NCBI GenBank assembly: GCA_002335605.1
Contig: BEDY01000004.1
Coordinates: forward strand, 1,674,001-1,738,000
Length of the DNA stretch: 64,000 nt
Direction: 5' to 3'
Source of the DNA: Prillingera fragicola
Lineage: Eukaryota > Basidiomycota > Tremellomycetes > Trichosporonales > Trichosporonaceae
Positions 11,385-22,580 of the stretch are shown here, in pieces (position 1 is the first letter of the stretch; the number at the start of each line of letters is the position of its first letter). The translations under genes and the position numbers were made by a program. The notes under the pieces were generated by a model. That model saw only the letters and a program-made list of their open reading frames with translations, did no database searches and was not told where the DNA came from.

Positions 11385-12380
11385 GAGTGTACCCCCTCAT
11401 AGCGCACAGGCTGCTTGATCTCTGAACGGGGTGAGGCAGGTGCGTGCGATGTGATGTGTCTTTCCCATCTGTGTTGAAACTCGACAATGTCTCTCAATCA
11501 GCTGTATCGAGATCGCGGTCTTTAAACGCCTGGTGGTGGGACATGCCTCATGTCCATGACCCAGGCAGTGAGTAGTGAGCTTGCAGGACACGAGGACGAC
11601 ATGGACACTTTAAACCCCAGACCCGCCGCTGGCAATTCGGTACACGTTGGCCCGCACGGATCCATGCAATGGTGGAGGCACACAACAAGCCCGAGTACGT
11701 TGCTCGGCTGGACACCATCCGGGCCTATCATCCAACTCGCCGCAGCTCGGGCCGGCAGAAGTCTGGATGGTCTGTTTACCACAGAGCTAGGTGTAGTCTG
11801 CCTCTGTGCTACAGTGGAGCCGGCTGAAAGGGCATAGCGCGCCAGACAGCCGGCTGAACTGGAAAAAAAGGCATTCTTGAGGTGGTTGGATCGTCAGAGT
11901 GTTACCGTCAGCCCTTGACCCGAAGAACCAAACTGTCCGCTCTTGACCCGACCTAGCAAGCATTAATAGATGAGGCAAACAAACCATAGATGAGAGCTGC
12001 GCACGTCCACGGCATCTGCTGTCGTCATTCCCGGTCGTCCCTCTGTCAGCGTCAGGCCGCGTCACTTAGTGCACTGAGGCGGCATCTCGCGTGCTCTTCT
12101 GCAGCTAAGCGGATGATCAGCACAGCCAGTCTTGATTGAACACATCACGGTGTGGCTCTCTGGCAGTGCTCGTACTCGGTGGAAGGCCGGTCCTCGCACC
12201 CAGTGCACAGGGATCGGGCGTGAGTGTCATTAGCTGTGTGGAACAAGCCAGATAATGCGGGTCCAGGGAGACAGAGGAGGAGCTTCCGCAGAGCACGACA
12301 GTCAGCCTCTCCGCACACCCCGGCCCACGAGTGCGAGCTATACACAGTGCTGCAAGTACTCGTACATCCCACTCTGATAA

Positions 12381-12999
12381 TCACTCGACAAGCTTGCCGA
12401 CAATGAGATACTTGCCGACAAAGTGTCCGTGCCAGCCGTGCATGTTCTCGCTGCGGACGTTAGCATTCCCTCTCAGCGAGCAGCGAGTTGCAGAACCCAC
12501 ATTTCATCCTTGTCAAGATCCTCGAGCTTGTCCAGCGGCTGGTCAAGCGGTGTGATCATCTCGTCGTCAAAGCTCTGCTTGGCCATGCCGCGGGATGCGT
12601 CGCGCCCAGCAAAGTTGCCATACATGCCGGCTGCGACGTTAGCCCAGCCTCTATCACCCGAGCAGAGTGACACTCACAAGGACCATAGAAGTTTGCACCA
12701 GCCGAGACATCAAAGACTGTCCGCTCGATAATCTCCTTGTCCTTGCCAATCCGCGCAATAGCGAGCAGGATCCGCTCACTCTTCACACCGTCACTCTGAC
12801 AGAGCTCGTGCTTTGTGAAATCCCTGTAGCAGTTGACAGGCGCGTGCTTGAGTGGTGCCCAGTTGTAGCCTTCTGCGCCGCCGTCGAAGGTCGATGGAGG
12901 TACCTGAGGGGCTGTGGGGACGGAGGGGAAGATTGCCCTGTAGATGAGGTAGGCGATGGGCGGGAGGAGGAAGACGTTGAGGGGGTTGGAGAGGGTCAT
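12381..12999 (-). CDS. DAP1: Dap1-like heme-binding membrane protein (MAPR family, cytochrome b5-like fold)
   Basis: Three exons: 12999-12678, 12630-12501 and 12450-12381, giving 173 residues. An N-terminal membrane anchor (FLLPPIAYLIYRAIFP) is followed by a cytochrome b5-like domain with FDVSAGANFYGP, YGNFAGRDASRGMA and the C-terminal KYLIVGKLVE. This is the order seen in yeast Dap1 and mammalian PGRMC1, which bind heme through tyrosine and support cytochrome P450 enzymes of sterol synthesis in the ER. The second intron (donor GTGGGT at 12500) splits an Ile codon, and the last exon is only 70 nt. It is divergent from the LETM1 gene, with a shared 500-bp promoter containing two CACGTG sites. 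Confidence 0.92.
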
Positions 13000-13502
13000 G
13001 GTTGGTGTTGAGGTGAAGGAAGTGGTGGGAAGATGGAAGAGAAGGAGAGTGTGGAGGCAGGTCGAGTGAGTGGAGGGTTGGCTTGAATGGTCCGCAGGGT
13101 GGCTCGGAGTAACCAAGCTGGGGTGTCACAGACTTTGCAAATGTTCCTACTGCTGCGTGTAGGTGCAATGCTATTGAGATGGGTGTCCTGCTCCTGCTGG
13201 GGGCTGCTCACTGTATCCTATGCTGTGCTCGCTGCTGTTCGCTGCTCGCTGCCTGGCTGGGGACACTTGAGTGACGTCGGCAGAATTAGTACATGTCGTC
13301 TCGGCGTCGGCCATTTTGGGTGAACAACAGGCCCGCCACGTGTGCAGGCCTAACTCTTCCCAATTAGGTGTTATGGGCGCCTAACCCTCACCGCCACCAC
13401 GTGTCTTCCACATGTTTGCCTGCCTATCTTCCTCGATCGCAGGCCTAATCCATTACTCCCTGGGACGCGCCACCGCGTGCGTGCTCCCCCATAGAAGTTG
13501 AG
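13000..13502. promoter_or_regulatory. Divergent promoter of DAP1 and the LETM1 gene with two CACGTG sites
   Basis: CACGTG occurs at 13337-13342 and 13398-13403, and GCAGGCCTAA occurs twice (near 13344 and 13439). CACGTG is the site of bHLH factors such as Cbf1. Shared control of a heme protein and a mitochondrial carrier is an inference. Confidence 0.45.
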
Positions 13503-16004
13503 ATGAATTCGACTTTGTCTCTCCACCATTCACTCTTCCACACCTCTACCTCTCGTCCTCGTCGCGCTCGCCTCGCCGGTCGCCACCTCCCCTCCCGCCT
13601 CTCTCAGGCCATAGGCCATTCCTCTCTTCTTTTCCTTCCCTCCGCCCCCTTTATAGCCCACAGCGGCACTTTCTTCCCCTCACATTTGATGCTTGCTACA
13701 AGGGCCTCTTCAAACGCGACTGGCGCCGGCACTCTTGCCCGCCGCGGGCACCGCATGCTCGCGGCCCGCAAGCCGGCTGCTACTCCCCGTCACATTGCCG
13801 CTGCTCGCGGCATCGCGTCCGCACCCCCCTTCTTTGCCCTCGCTACCCTCGGCGCTCCGGCGGCCGTTGCCGTCGGCCTCCGTCGCGTCCCCGCCTGCCG
13901 CACTTTCGCTACTCAGACTTCTACCACCACTACTTCGACCAACACCACCACGCCCCCGCCTCCTACCGGCAAACCTGCGACTTTGAACACCGAGACCAAG
14001 AGTGATGCCGTCCCTGTCCCTCCTCCGGGTACTCCTGCTCCCGAGGCGCCCGCAGTCTCGGAGAAGGAGATCGCCGCTCTTGACTCTGCTGAAAAGGAGA
14101 CCGAGGTCGCCAAGAAGGACAAGGAGAAGAAGCCTACTGGCCCCTGGTACTCGCGCGCCTGGGTTGTTGTGAAGAAGGAGGCTGCCCATTACTGGGCTGG
14201 TACCAAGCTTCTCGGCCAGGAGATTAAGATTTCGTCAAAGCTCCAGTACAAGGTTCTCCAGGGTGGTTCGCTCACTCGTCGTGAGCGCCGTCAGCTCAAG
14301 CGTACCACTATCGACATTCTTCGTCTTTTGCCATTCTCCATTTTCGTTCTTATTCCGTTCATGGAGCTTTTGCTTCCCGTCGCCCTCAAGCTGTTCCCCA
14401 ACATGCTCCCCAGCACCTTCGAAGGCCAGCTCGCCAAGGATGAAAAGGAACGCAAGCTTCTCCGTGTTCGTATTGAAATGGCCAAGTTCCTCCAGGACAC
14501 TGTCAAGGACACTGGACTCAAGGAGGCCGACAGCGTGGTTCACAGTACCGAGTTTAAAGAGTTTTTCCGCAAGGTTCGTTCGACTGGCGAGACCCCCTCG
14601 CCTGCCGATGTCATTCGCGTCGCCAAGCTCTTCAACAATGACATTACTCTCGACAACCTTTCGCGTCCCCAGGTCGTGTCCATGTGCCGTTACATGAACA
14701 TTAACGCTTTCGGTACCGACAACTTCCTGAAGCACCAGATCCGCAGCCGTCTCGAGACTATCCGCGTCGACGACATGATGATCCACGCCGAAGGTGTCGA
14801 CTCGCTTTCGATCAAGGAGCTTCAGCAGGCGTGCCAGTCGCGTGGTATCCGTTTCCAGGGCATGTCGCCTGCTCGTCTCCGCGAGGAGCTCGACCAGTGG
14901 ATCGACCTTCACTACACGAACGGCATTTCCGGTGTCTTGCTCATTCTCTCGCGCGCCTTCAACTTTGAGAACAAGGGCGAGGACGTCATGAGCTCGCTCG
15001 TTACTACTCTGTCCAGTCTTCCCGAGCAGCTCATTTCCGAGGCCGAGCTCCACGTCTCGTCCGAGGATGCTACTTACAAGCAGAAGCTCGAGGTTCTCCA
15101 GCAGCAGCAGGAGCTCATTGAGGACGAAGCCGAGCAGGAGCAGGAGGAGCTCGAGGCCCGCAAGGAGAAGAAGGAGGCCGATGAGGCTGTCAAGCGCGAG
15201 AAGAAGGAGGCCGAGGCTGCCGCTGCCGCAGCTGCTGCCGCCAATGCCGCCGCCGTCGCTGCCGCCTCTGCGCCTACTGCTTCCGCCGAGACCCCGGCCG
15301 ACACTCCCACTTCGCCCGCCGTCGCTCCTGTTGCCACTCCCATTCCCATGGCCGACTCCACCACCCCCGCCGCTGCCGCCACTGCTTCTGCTACTCCCGC
15401 TGCCCCCGCCGCCGAGGAGAAGAAGCCCGCGGACGAGGACGACGCCAAGATGACCAAGGAGCAGCTCTCCGAGCTCGCCGAGGCTCTTTCTATTCTCACT
15501 GCCAAGTCGTCGATCGTCAAGGAGCGCAACGAGCTCCAGCAGCTGTTCGAGGACAACTTGCTCTCCGAAGCCGAGTCCAAGCAGCGTCCTGACGAGGCCG
15601 ACTCGAAGCACATTGCCGTTTCCAAGCGCGTGCGCAGCATGATCAAGAAGATTGATGCCCAGCTCGAAAAGTATGACGAACGTGTCGGTAGCTCTCTCAA
15701 CCTGATCAACACGAACGCAAAGGGTCAAATCTCGCTCGCCGACTTGACGTCTGCTCTCCGCGTGATCAAGCACGCGCCTCCCGCCGACGTGATCGACAGC
15801 CTAAGCAAAAAGCTCGATGTGGACCAGGACGGCTTTGTCGAGCTCGAGCACGTCATCGAGCTCACGCGCGACGACGGACTCGGTATCCTTGTCGAGCCCG
15901 AGGCCGCATCCCTCGTCGACAAGGGCACGGATATCCGCCAGTCCAAGGATCTCAAGGACGTCAAGGATCTCAAGCCCAAGCGCGAGGACATTGTTTCCGA
16001 GTAA
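13503..16004 (+). CDS. LETM1/Mdm38-family mitochondrial inner-membrane cation exchanger
   Basis: A single exon of 833 codons. The basic, Ser/Ala-rich N-terminus is a mitochondrial presequence. A second in-frame ATG at 13689 (residue 63) opens MLATRASSNATGAGTLARR, an even better presequence. The pyrimidine-rich DNA between the two ATGs looks like a leader, so 13689 may be the true start. A polar stretch ends in WYSRAWVVVKKEAAHYWAGT. The transmembrane segment (about residues 270-300, LLPFSIFVLIPFMELLLPV) precedes the ribosome-binding LETM1 domain. A long coiled coil and an Ala/Pro linker follow, then an EF-hand-like loop DVDQDGFVELEH near residue 773. The family mediates K+/H+ or Ca2+/H+ exchange and assists translation at the inner membrane. 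A 512-codon frame on the opposite strand is a codon-bias shadow. Confidence 0.93.
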   Translation: MNSTLSLHHSLFHTSTSRPRRARLAGRHLPSRLSQAIGHSSLLFLPSAPFIAHSGTFFPSHLMLATRASSNATGAGTLARRGHRMLAARKPAATPRHIAAARGIASAPPFFALATLGAPAAVAVGLRRVPACRTFATQTSTTTTSTNTTTPPPPTGKPATLNTETKSDAVPVPPPGTPAPEAPAVSEKEIAALDSAEKETEVAKKDKEKKPTGPWYSRAWVVVKKEAAHYWAGTKLLGQEIKISSKLQYKVLQGGSLTRRERRQLKRTTIDILRLLPFSIFVLIPFMELLLPVALKLFPNMLPSTFEGQLAKDEKERKLLRVRIEMAKFLQDTVKDTGLKEADSVVHSTEFKEFFRKVRSTGETPSPADVIRVAKLFNNDITLDNLSRPQVVSMCRYMNINAFGTDNFLKHQIRSRLETIRVDDMMIHAEGVDSLSIKELQQACQSRGIRFQGMSPARLREELDQWIDLHYTNGISGVLLILSRAFNFENKGEDVMSSLVTTLSSLPEQLISEAELHVSSEDATYKQKLEVLQQQQELIEDEAEQEQEELEARKEKKEADEAVKREKKEAEAAAAAAAAANAAAVAAASAPTASAETPADTPTSPAVAPVATPIPMADSTTPAAAATASATPAAPAAEEKKPADEDDAKMTKEQLSELAEALSILTAKSSIVKERNELQQLFEDNLLSEAESKQRPDEADSKHIAVSKRVRSMIKKIDAQLEKYDERVGSSLNLINTNAKGQISLADLTSALRVIKHAPPADVIDSLSKKLDVDQDGFVELEHVIELTRDDGLGILVEPEAASLVDKGTDIRQSKDLKDVKDLKPKREDIVSE

Positions 16005-16439
16005 GCAACCGCTGCCCAAGCAGCCGTCTGCTTGCGTACCGCCCTACAGCGCGTGTGTTCATGTGCACGCGCGGGCGGTGTGTTTGGGACGAGGAGTTTT
16101 AGAGGAGAAAAACAAAGTAGACCAAAGAGGATTTTCTGTAGCACAGACAGCACATTTTGCATCGCATTCATCTGCACACCATGGTTGCACCTTTCGTTCG
16201 CTGACTGGGCCTTGCATTGCGGCTCTCTGTGTGAGTTTGTTGCAGACTGAGTCCATGGCTTAGTTTTGGGGATGCGAGCTGTACCACTACCACGTATCAA
16301 GCAAGCAGCTGCCCTTAACGTATTTTCTCAGTGCGCAATTCCGTATACACCGTAAACATGGTGCGCCTTGCCCCCGGGTCGAGAAAAAGTGTATAGATAC
16401 ATGCTGCTACTGCACAACTCGCCTCTGTCCGGGAAAAGA
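16005..16439. other. Convergent 3' flank of LETM1 and SWC4 genes
   Basis: No gene was found. It should contain both polyadenylation regions. Confidence 0.5.
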
Positions 16440-17921
16440 CTAGATGACGCGCCCACGACGACTCGTAGCCGCCGTCCCCGTGGAGCTGACGATACTCTCG
16501 CTCCGTTTCCTCGCCGCCTCGACGGGGGGGATGAACCCTTCCCGCTGGGCTTTGAGGGTGCGAATCTCCTGTTCCACGCGGTCGACCTGGCGCTTCATGT
16601 CCACCAGACTTGCCGCTGCGCCGAGGACGCTGTCGAATGCCTCGAGATTCGTGCGCGTCGGCATGACCAGGCGTTGAGTCGAGACGCCCATTTCGTTGAG
16701 TAGCTCTGTGACTCGTATAGCCGTGTTGGGCTTGGGTGTGGGCATTTTTGTGGAGCGGAGGTGCGCCGAGAGGTGGATCGGGTGCTTGGCTGCGAGGTGG
16801 GATGAGTTGGGCGCGACGGGGGCTGGAGGGACGCGGAAGATGCACTGGACGGCGTCGTAGGCCGCCTGGTCTTTTTGTTTCTTGGTCGGTGGGCCTGCGG
16901 GTGAGGCCTGCGCTGACGGGGGCTCGTCCTCAGGGCGGCGCTTCTTCTGCTTCTGCGAGGTGTCAGTGATTGTCAAACAAAGTGTATAGGGTACTCACGC
17001 GGTCCAAGCCGTGAACACCCTCCTTGTTCGCCTGGTCGAGATTGACCAGTCCCGAGTCGAGACCGATGATGGAGCGCATGAGCTCGTCGCGGTCGGCGCG
17101 GTATCGCTTCTCATTGGACTCGAGCCTCTTGACTTCCAAGTACAGTGCCTCCTCCTCTGCAATCTCTGCCGCGGTGAGGTGGAACAGCTCCGAGGCATAC
17201 TGTTTGCGCTTGGTCTCCCTCGCCTTGTCAAACGAGTATTGCACTATCTGCTGCTGCTGGACAGTCGGGTCGGAAGCTGTACGGGTGCGCACCAATCGCC
17301 GACAGATGGTATAGTACCGATCCTTCATCTCCTCGATCGAACGCTTCTTGGGTCCCTCGCCTGTAATGCTCATGTACTCGTACCTGTCGGCAGCAATAAC
17401 GAACCGCAGGTCATAGGTCCTCAGCAGATCGAACAAGTATGCCGTCTCGTGAGGCGACCAGTTCGGATCCGTCAAATGCTGGTCATACTCGTACTGCGAG
17501 TACTCCATCACACTGGGGCCATGCAGATTAAAGCTCCCAAAGTAGTCGACACGAGCGTGCGGGTCCTCGTCCGTGACGCGCACCCAGTGGGCCAGGCGCG
17601 GCGCGCCAGAAACGTCCATCTTGGCCGTAGGCGTAAACTCTGTCCATTCCCTGCTCATCAGCCCCCCGCCGCTCTAGAAGGATCTAGTACGCACCACTTG
17701 ACCTTTTTGGTCTTCAACTTGGGCCGGTCACGATATTTGACAGCCGCAATCGACGCCTGCGCTTCTGCAAGCGACGGAGCGTTGTCGCCAATAAGAGCAT
17801 AGAGCTCGCGCGAAATTCCGTCGGGCTTGCGTACTGCTGCGGACGATTTTCGGGGAGCGGGCCCACTGGATGGGCCCGCGGCGGGAAGGTTGAGAATGGA
17901 ACGGACGTCCTGGGACGACAT
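16440..17921 (-). CDS. SWC4: Swc4/DMAP1-like subunit of SWR1 and NuA4 chromatin complexes
   Basis: Three exons: 17921-17695, 17650-16999 and 16952-16440, giving 463 residues. The start MSSQDVRSILNLPAA is typical of Swc4, as is KVKWEWTEFTP formed across the first splice. The SANT-like domain contains WSPHETAYLFDLLRTYDLRF and the signature SIEEMKDRYYTICRRL. A basic linker (KQKKRRPEDE) and a C-terminal coiled coil with LLNEMGVSTQRLVMPT follow. In yeast and animals this subunit links H2A.Z exchange and histone H4 acetylation, so it should be nuclear. The first acceptor is a choice between GAG and CAG three bases apart; CAG gives KVKWEW, matching the family. Confidence 0.93.
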
Positions 17922-18764
17922 TGTTGGGAACGAGGTGGATTGGAATGTGGTGAAAGTGAGTGTTCGAGTTGGCAGCTGTGGTATTGAAGGACAAAATGAT
18001 TACGTAAAACGGAGGGGTTGAACTTGTCGTCCTCGACTTCTCGTAACTTGACATTGCACTTTCTGACGGCAGCCATGCGCCAAACATGTTCCTGCGTCTT
18101 AGCCAAGTCTGTATTCGCTGGTCAGCTGTCTGCAAGCTCAAAGCCAAGCCAATTCCGTCGTGGTTTGGCTGGAGACGCAGTAGCATTACCTGGAGTCTGT
18201 ATTTAACCTGAACTTCCTCGTGCCGGACACTGACCGTGCCGCTGTGGTTCTCGAGAGATATGGGGAATGGAATACTGCTATGAGACACCAAAGAGGCTTT
18301 GACGGTGTATCTAGGCGATGAGGCTGCAGTCTGTATCGGAATCCTGGGGCAGGTGATCGTGGTCCATGGAGGCTGGACGCTGTCCAGAGGGTTGATCTCG
18401 ATAGCCTCATCTGTGGCCCTGCATCCTGTCATGCTACTAAATACAAAGATTGTCAACATGTGGTCAACTTGGAAGCCAACTGGACAATCATTGCTACGTC
18501 TCATTCTGGAGTTGCCGATGTAGTGCATGCAGCTGTTCTTGCCACCCAACAATGTTGAATTATATTACGTAATACACTGTCGTGCTCTGCCCAGGGGTTG
18601 GTCGCAGGTTTGCCCGGCCCAGCCCACCCAAATTTGATTCCGGGTGGACGTTTGAGTCGCACCTCCTTGTGTTCTATGTTCTTATGTCCTCTTGTTCATT
18701 CAACTCTCACTGCTTGACATACTCTCCCTACACCTCCCCCTCCCTCGCCAGCACCGTCCACGCG
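17922..18764. other. Divergent region between SWC4 and HAPSTR1-like gene; possible unplaced frame
   Basis: The minus strand has an open frame from 18552 down to about 18170 with some protein-like sequence (SVRHEEVQVKYRLQ). A possible GTAATG donor at about 18187 and an acceptor near 18107 would extend it. No family could be recognised, the donor is poor, and continuation would run into the SWC4 first exon, so I do not call a gene. The rest should be promoter for the two flanking genes. Confidence 0.3.
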
Positions 18765-20004
18765 ATGGACCTCTCCGCTCTAAACTCCTCGCTCCCCCCA
18801 GGACTCGCAGACGCAGAGCGAGACATGGGAGACAAGTTCCGAGGTAGGTATCGCGTCCGTGTGTCCAACCCTTCCCTGCACAATCTCGGCTCGCGCATGC
18901 GCTTCCTCGCTACTTCTTCTGCTCTAGATGACACTGCTGCACTTGCTAACTACGCAGCCTCTGCCCTCAGCATCACAACACTGTACAAGAGCTCTCTCCA
19001 ATACACAAAGGTGCGTTCCCTATCCACGTGATATACCCGGTGGCAAAACACTGACCCACTCGTAGCAAGCATACCAGGTCGGATACTCTGCGGCACTGTA
19101 AGTACTACGACAGCAGGCGACGTGTGAACCTCCCACGAACACACACGCCTGGACCGGTCTTTGCATGCACTGACAATCCAGCGCCGATGTGCTCTCAAAG
19201 GTTCAATCCGATATCGGCGCAGGCGAGGATGCTGCCGTTGCGCTCGCTCGTCTGATGGACTGGACCGAGGCACGACAGGTGAGTCCTTGTATTGATATCT
19301 TGATAGCTGACAACCAGACCGCCATGGACATTTTTGCCGCTGAAGAGGACGAGGCACAGCCCCAAACCGCTGCACGCAACGGCGGCGCATCAACATCGCG
19401 CCAGATCCCCCCACGTCCAGCTTCTGCACCTGGGCCGGATCGTTCTCGCAACTTCACGAAGAGCGCTCCTCCGCCTTCATCCCAGCGCTCGGACGCCATG
19501 GACGCCGATGAACCAGCACAACTTGCGTCGTCGTCGTCGTCTCAGCGCCGAGCCACTGCCACAGCGTCCGAGCCCACCCCGGAAACGCTCACCCTCCCCG
19601 CACCCGTCACGCTTCCCTCGTCGTCACCCAACTCGTCCCCCATGCCACGCACGTTTGCAACTCCGCGGTTGCAGCGCAGCATGAGCGGTCGCACCCCCAG
19701 TTCCTCTGGCAGCAGCACGATGCCGACATCAAGCTTCAACTTTTCGCTGCCCCCGCTCCCCAACATTGAGATTCCCAATGCATCCGGCACACCCTCGCAG
19801 CAGGGGTCTCTCGGCTCCAAACGCCCCATTATCGATACCGAGATGGCAGACGGCCCTTCCACGCCGGTGCGTGGCGGCCGTGCTGCAAAGCGCCGCACGC
19901 TTCTTCCTCTGAGTGGGAATGTGGGCGAAGGCGCCGAGGAGAAGGAGCCGCGGAGTGGGGAGCGGCGTAGGGGTGGTCGTCGTGGTGGCTCGCATGCTGC
20001 TTAG
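18765..20004 (+). CDS. HAPSTR1/DUF4588-like protein, function uncertain in fungi
   Basis: Five exons: 18765-18843, 18958-19010, 19066-19097, 19182-19278 and 19318-20004, giving 315 residues. The N-terminal helical domain starts MDLSALNSSLPPGLADAE, continues ASALSITTLYKSSL across the first splice and QAYQVGYSAALADVLSKV across the next two, and ends LARLMDWTEARQ. This pattern matches my recollection of the eukaryotic family that includes human HAPSTR1 (C16orf72), a stress-response protein tied to the ligase HUWE1; the match needs confirmation. The remaining 220 residues are Ser/Pro/Thr-rich and disordered, ending in a basic RRGGRRGGSHAA tail that could be a nuclear signal. Exons 2-4 are very short (32-97 nt). 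Confidence 0.7.
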
Positions 20005-20374
20005 AGAGTAGCTGGGCATGAGCGAAGGGACGACAAGACGGAAGAGACGAATGGTCGAACTCTGCATGGCCGCAGCTTGGCATGGTTTTGTATGTACTAC
20101 TGCATGGAAGGGGGAGTAGAGAGGCATGGTCAATGTGATTAGTCATTAAATGCAGCATCTTGCATGGTTGCACCTGTAGTGCTCAGCTTGCCGTTGCAGG
20201 TGCTGGCCATTATCGCTGCTGCCTTCGTGATTGATCAAACAAGACTTGCTCGGCATGGCAACCACGTGACCCACTCAACATTTGCTTCCGACACGCGTCA
20301 CAGTCGCGTCCTCCATGTTCAATGAAGGTTAGGTGTGCAGGTTGTCAACTTTGTTATTCTTCTTCTATCTCCCA
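20005..20374. promoter_or_regulatory. Promoter of the RFC subunit gene with a CACGTG site
   Basis: No gene was found. CACGTG lies at 20263-20268, 107 bp before the start codon of the next gene. The first part is the 3' flank of the HAPSTR1-like gene. Confidence 0.4.
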
Positions 20375-21681
20375 ATGACCCTCGACAACATGGCCTCGTC
20401 GTCAAAAGCGCCAGACGGGATCCCCGTCACGGCCAAGCACGCCGATGCAGAGGGATACGAAATGCCCTGGTACGTTTAACGACCCGTTGGCATCAGTTCA
20501 GCCTGCCTGGGCTACGCTGCATGGTCCATGGGCATAGAACGAGGCTGACCACGCGCGCAGGGTGGAAAAGTACCGCCCAATACTGCTCGAGGACATTGTG
20601 GGGAATGGCGAGACTGTGGATCGGTTGAAGGTTATTGCCGAGGATGGAAACATGCCTCATATTATCATTTCGGTGAGTACTTGTTCGTGCGCTTCTCTTG
20701 CGCGACCTCTCCTACTCCCTCCTCAGCTTCTCCCGGCGTCTTCTTTCCAGTGCTCTATTTGGACGTGAAGGAGGAACGACGGACTGACGCCGCAGGGCAT
20801 GCCAGGAATCGGCAAGACGACCTCGATTCATTGCCTAGCGCACGCCCTCCTCGGCGACGCCTACCGCGAAGGAGTTCTCGAGCTGAACGCATCCGATGAG
20901 CGTGGAATCGATGTCGTGCGAAACAAGATTAAAGGGTTTGCGCAGCGCAAGGTCACCTTGCCTGCTGGGCGGCACAAGATTGTCATTCTTGACGAGGCGG
21001 ATTCGTAAGTCTGAGCGTGCTCGTTCAAGCTGACTCGTCAGGATGACGTCTGGAGCACAGCAAGCTCTGCGCCGAACGATGGAAATCTACTCCAACACAA
21101 CCCGCTTTGCGCTCGCGTGCAACATGAGCAACAAAATCATCGAACCCATTCAGTCGCGCTGCGCCATCCTGCGCTATTCGAAACTGCGCGATGCCGAGGT
21201 GCTCAAACGCCTGCAGGAGATCTGCGCAATGGAGCACGTAGAGTACAATGACGACGGCCTTGCGGCCCTCATCTTCACCGCCGAGGGCGACATGCGCCAG
21301 GCCATCAACAATCTTCAGTCGACGTTTTCCGGCTTTGGGTTTGTGTCCCAGGACAATGTTTTCAAGATCTGCGACCAGCCCCACCCCGTGACAGTGCGCA
21401 AGATGGTACAGTGCTGCCAGCGGGGCGACGTCGACGGCGCCCTCTCGCGCGTCCACAAGCTGTGGGACCAGGGCTACTCTGCCGTCGACATTGTGGTCAC
21501 AATCTTCCGCGTCGTAAAGACCATGGACGAGCTGCCAGAGTATACCCGCTTGGAGTTTATTCGCGAGATTGGATGGACCCACATGCGCGTCCTGGAGGGT
21601 GTCGGGACGCTCGTGCAGCTCGGGGCGATGATTGCGCGGTTGTCAAAGATGGCCATCCCGCCGGCGTCGTTCAAGATCTAG
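20375..21681 (+). CDS. RFC4: Replication factor C small subunit (yeast Rfc4 / human RFC2 type)
   Basis: Four exons: 20375-20469, 20561-20672, 20796-21004 and 21042-21681, giving 351 residues. AAA+ clamp-loader boxes appear in order: VEKYRP, the Walker [11 protein letters not shown] (residues 70-79), [18 protein letters not shown], the Walker [11 protein letters not shown], sensor 1 with the SRC motif [10 protein letters not shown], and sensor 2 [13 protein letters not shown]. The stretch [23 protein letters not shown] is distinctive of human RFC2 and yeast Rfc4 rather than the other small subunits. The protein loads PCNA onto primed DNA in the nucleus and also serves in the Rad24, Ctf18 and Elg1 loaders. 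An alternative in-frame ATG at 20390 is equally plausible. Walker A has Met where Pro is usual (GMPG rather than GPPG), a minor variant. Confidence 0.95.
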
Positions 21682-22580
21682 CTGCTTGGGTGCTCGGTAG
21701 TCGGGAGGGAGGGGAGATGCATGTGTATTACTATTACGACTTTGGACTGGCTCTTTTGGCAGGCCTCTGGCGCCTTAGGAGCTGACGCTTGCAATGCGTT
21801 GGCGCCAACATTCAAGTCACTTTGGATCATCAGACATCCTGATAAGACGCACCTGACTTGACAGGCAAAGTTCCTAGTTAAGCAATGCTGGGCAGAACGG
21901 GGGGTGAAGCTTGCCTGCATGCTCGGCAATTGTGCGCGGGTGGGGAACATTTTTATTGTTCCTCTTTGTGTCCACATCCTTGATCTCACGTTCATGTCTC
22001 TCCAGGCTTGCATCAACTAGCTCTTGACATTTTCTCTGATAAATCTACGCACACTCCATGTGCCATAGAATCATGATGAATAGCCCTGACGGTATCGTCA
22101 CTCGTGTCCACGGCGGAGGAACACGCACAGCCACAAACGAGTGGCGGTTCTCATGTGTGTCCTCGCACCATGCCCACTTGTTCAGCCTGATGTCCTTACC
22201 GCCTAAACACGGTGGATAAATGAGAAGCAAGATCTCACGCACATTCTTGGCCTCGTGGAATGCATACGACGAGACTCGAGACGGAGCGCCGGTGGGCTAT
22301 GCTTGTGTTGTTCCACGTCACAAGTGGAGCTGACCTCAAAGGGAGGATGATGGAGAGTGCGCACAACGTGTCAAAGTCTTCATTCGAGCGTACTTTTCTC
22401 TACTATTTGATTTTTAATGTATTTCTAGCGCCTACAGGTCTATGTTTCTGCAGCTACTCGTGACTGCTCATTAAGGAAGCACCATGTAATTAAACACTCT
22501 AGTTTCTTCGTGAATGGGATAAGGGAGCGCATCTATTGAAGAGGATATGTTGCGAGCTCTGCCGGGTATGAGAGCTGATG
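21682..22580. other. Gene-free 3' flank between convergent genes
   Basis: No gene was supported. A 65-codon minus-strand frame at 22045-22242 has no motif or splice partner. The DNA from 22380 to 22500 is relatively AT-rich, fitting 3' flanking sequence. Confidence 0.45.

Larger units (their letters stand above)
8783..12380. other. 3.6-kb gene-free region
   Basis: No protein or RNA gene could be supported on either strand. Open frames are short, lack splice-compatible partners and have no motifs. The first 400 bp are the FucP-like promoter. The middle (about 9.3-11.4 kb) carries the degenerate repeat cluster listed separately. The segment 11.4-12.4 kb looks like unstructured spacer and is the 3' flank of the Dap1 gene. 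Confidence 0.5.

Noticed and set aside
14235..15773. 512-codon open frame opposite the LETM1 gene
   Set aside because: Antisense shadow of a codon-biased gene. It is Leu/Gly-rich with no domain, and the plus strand has full LETM1 motifs.
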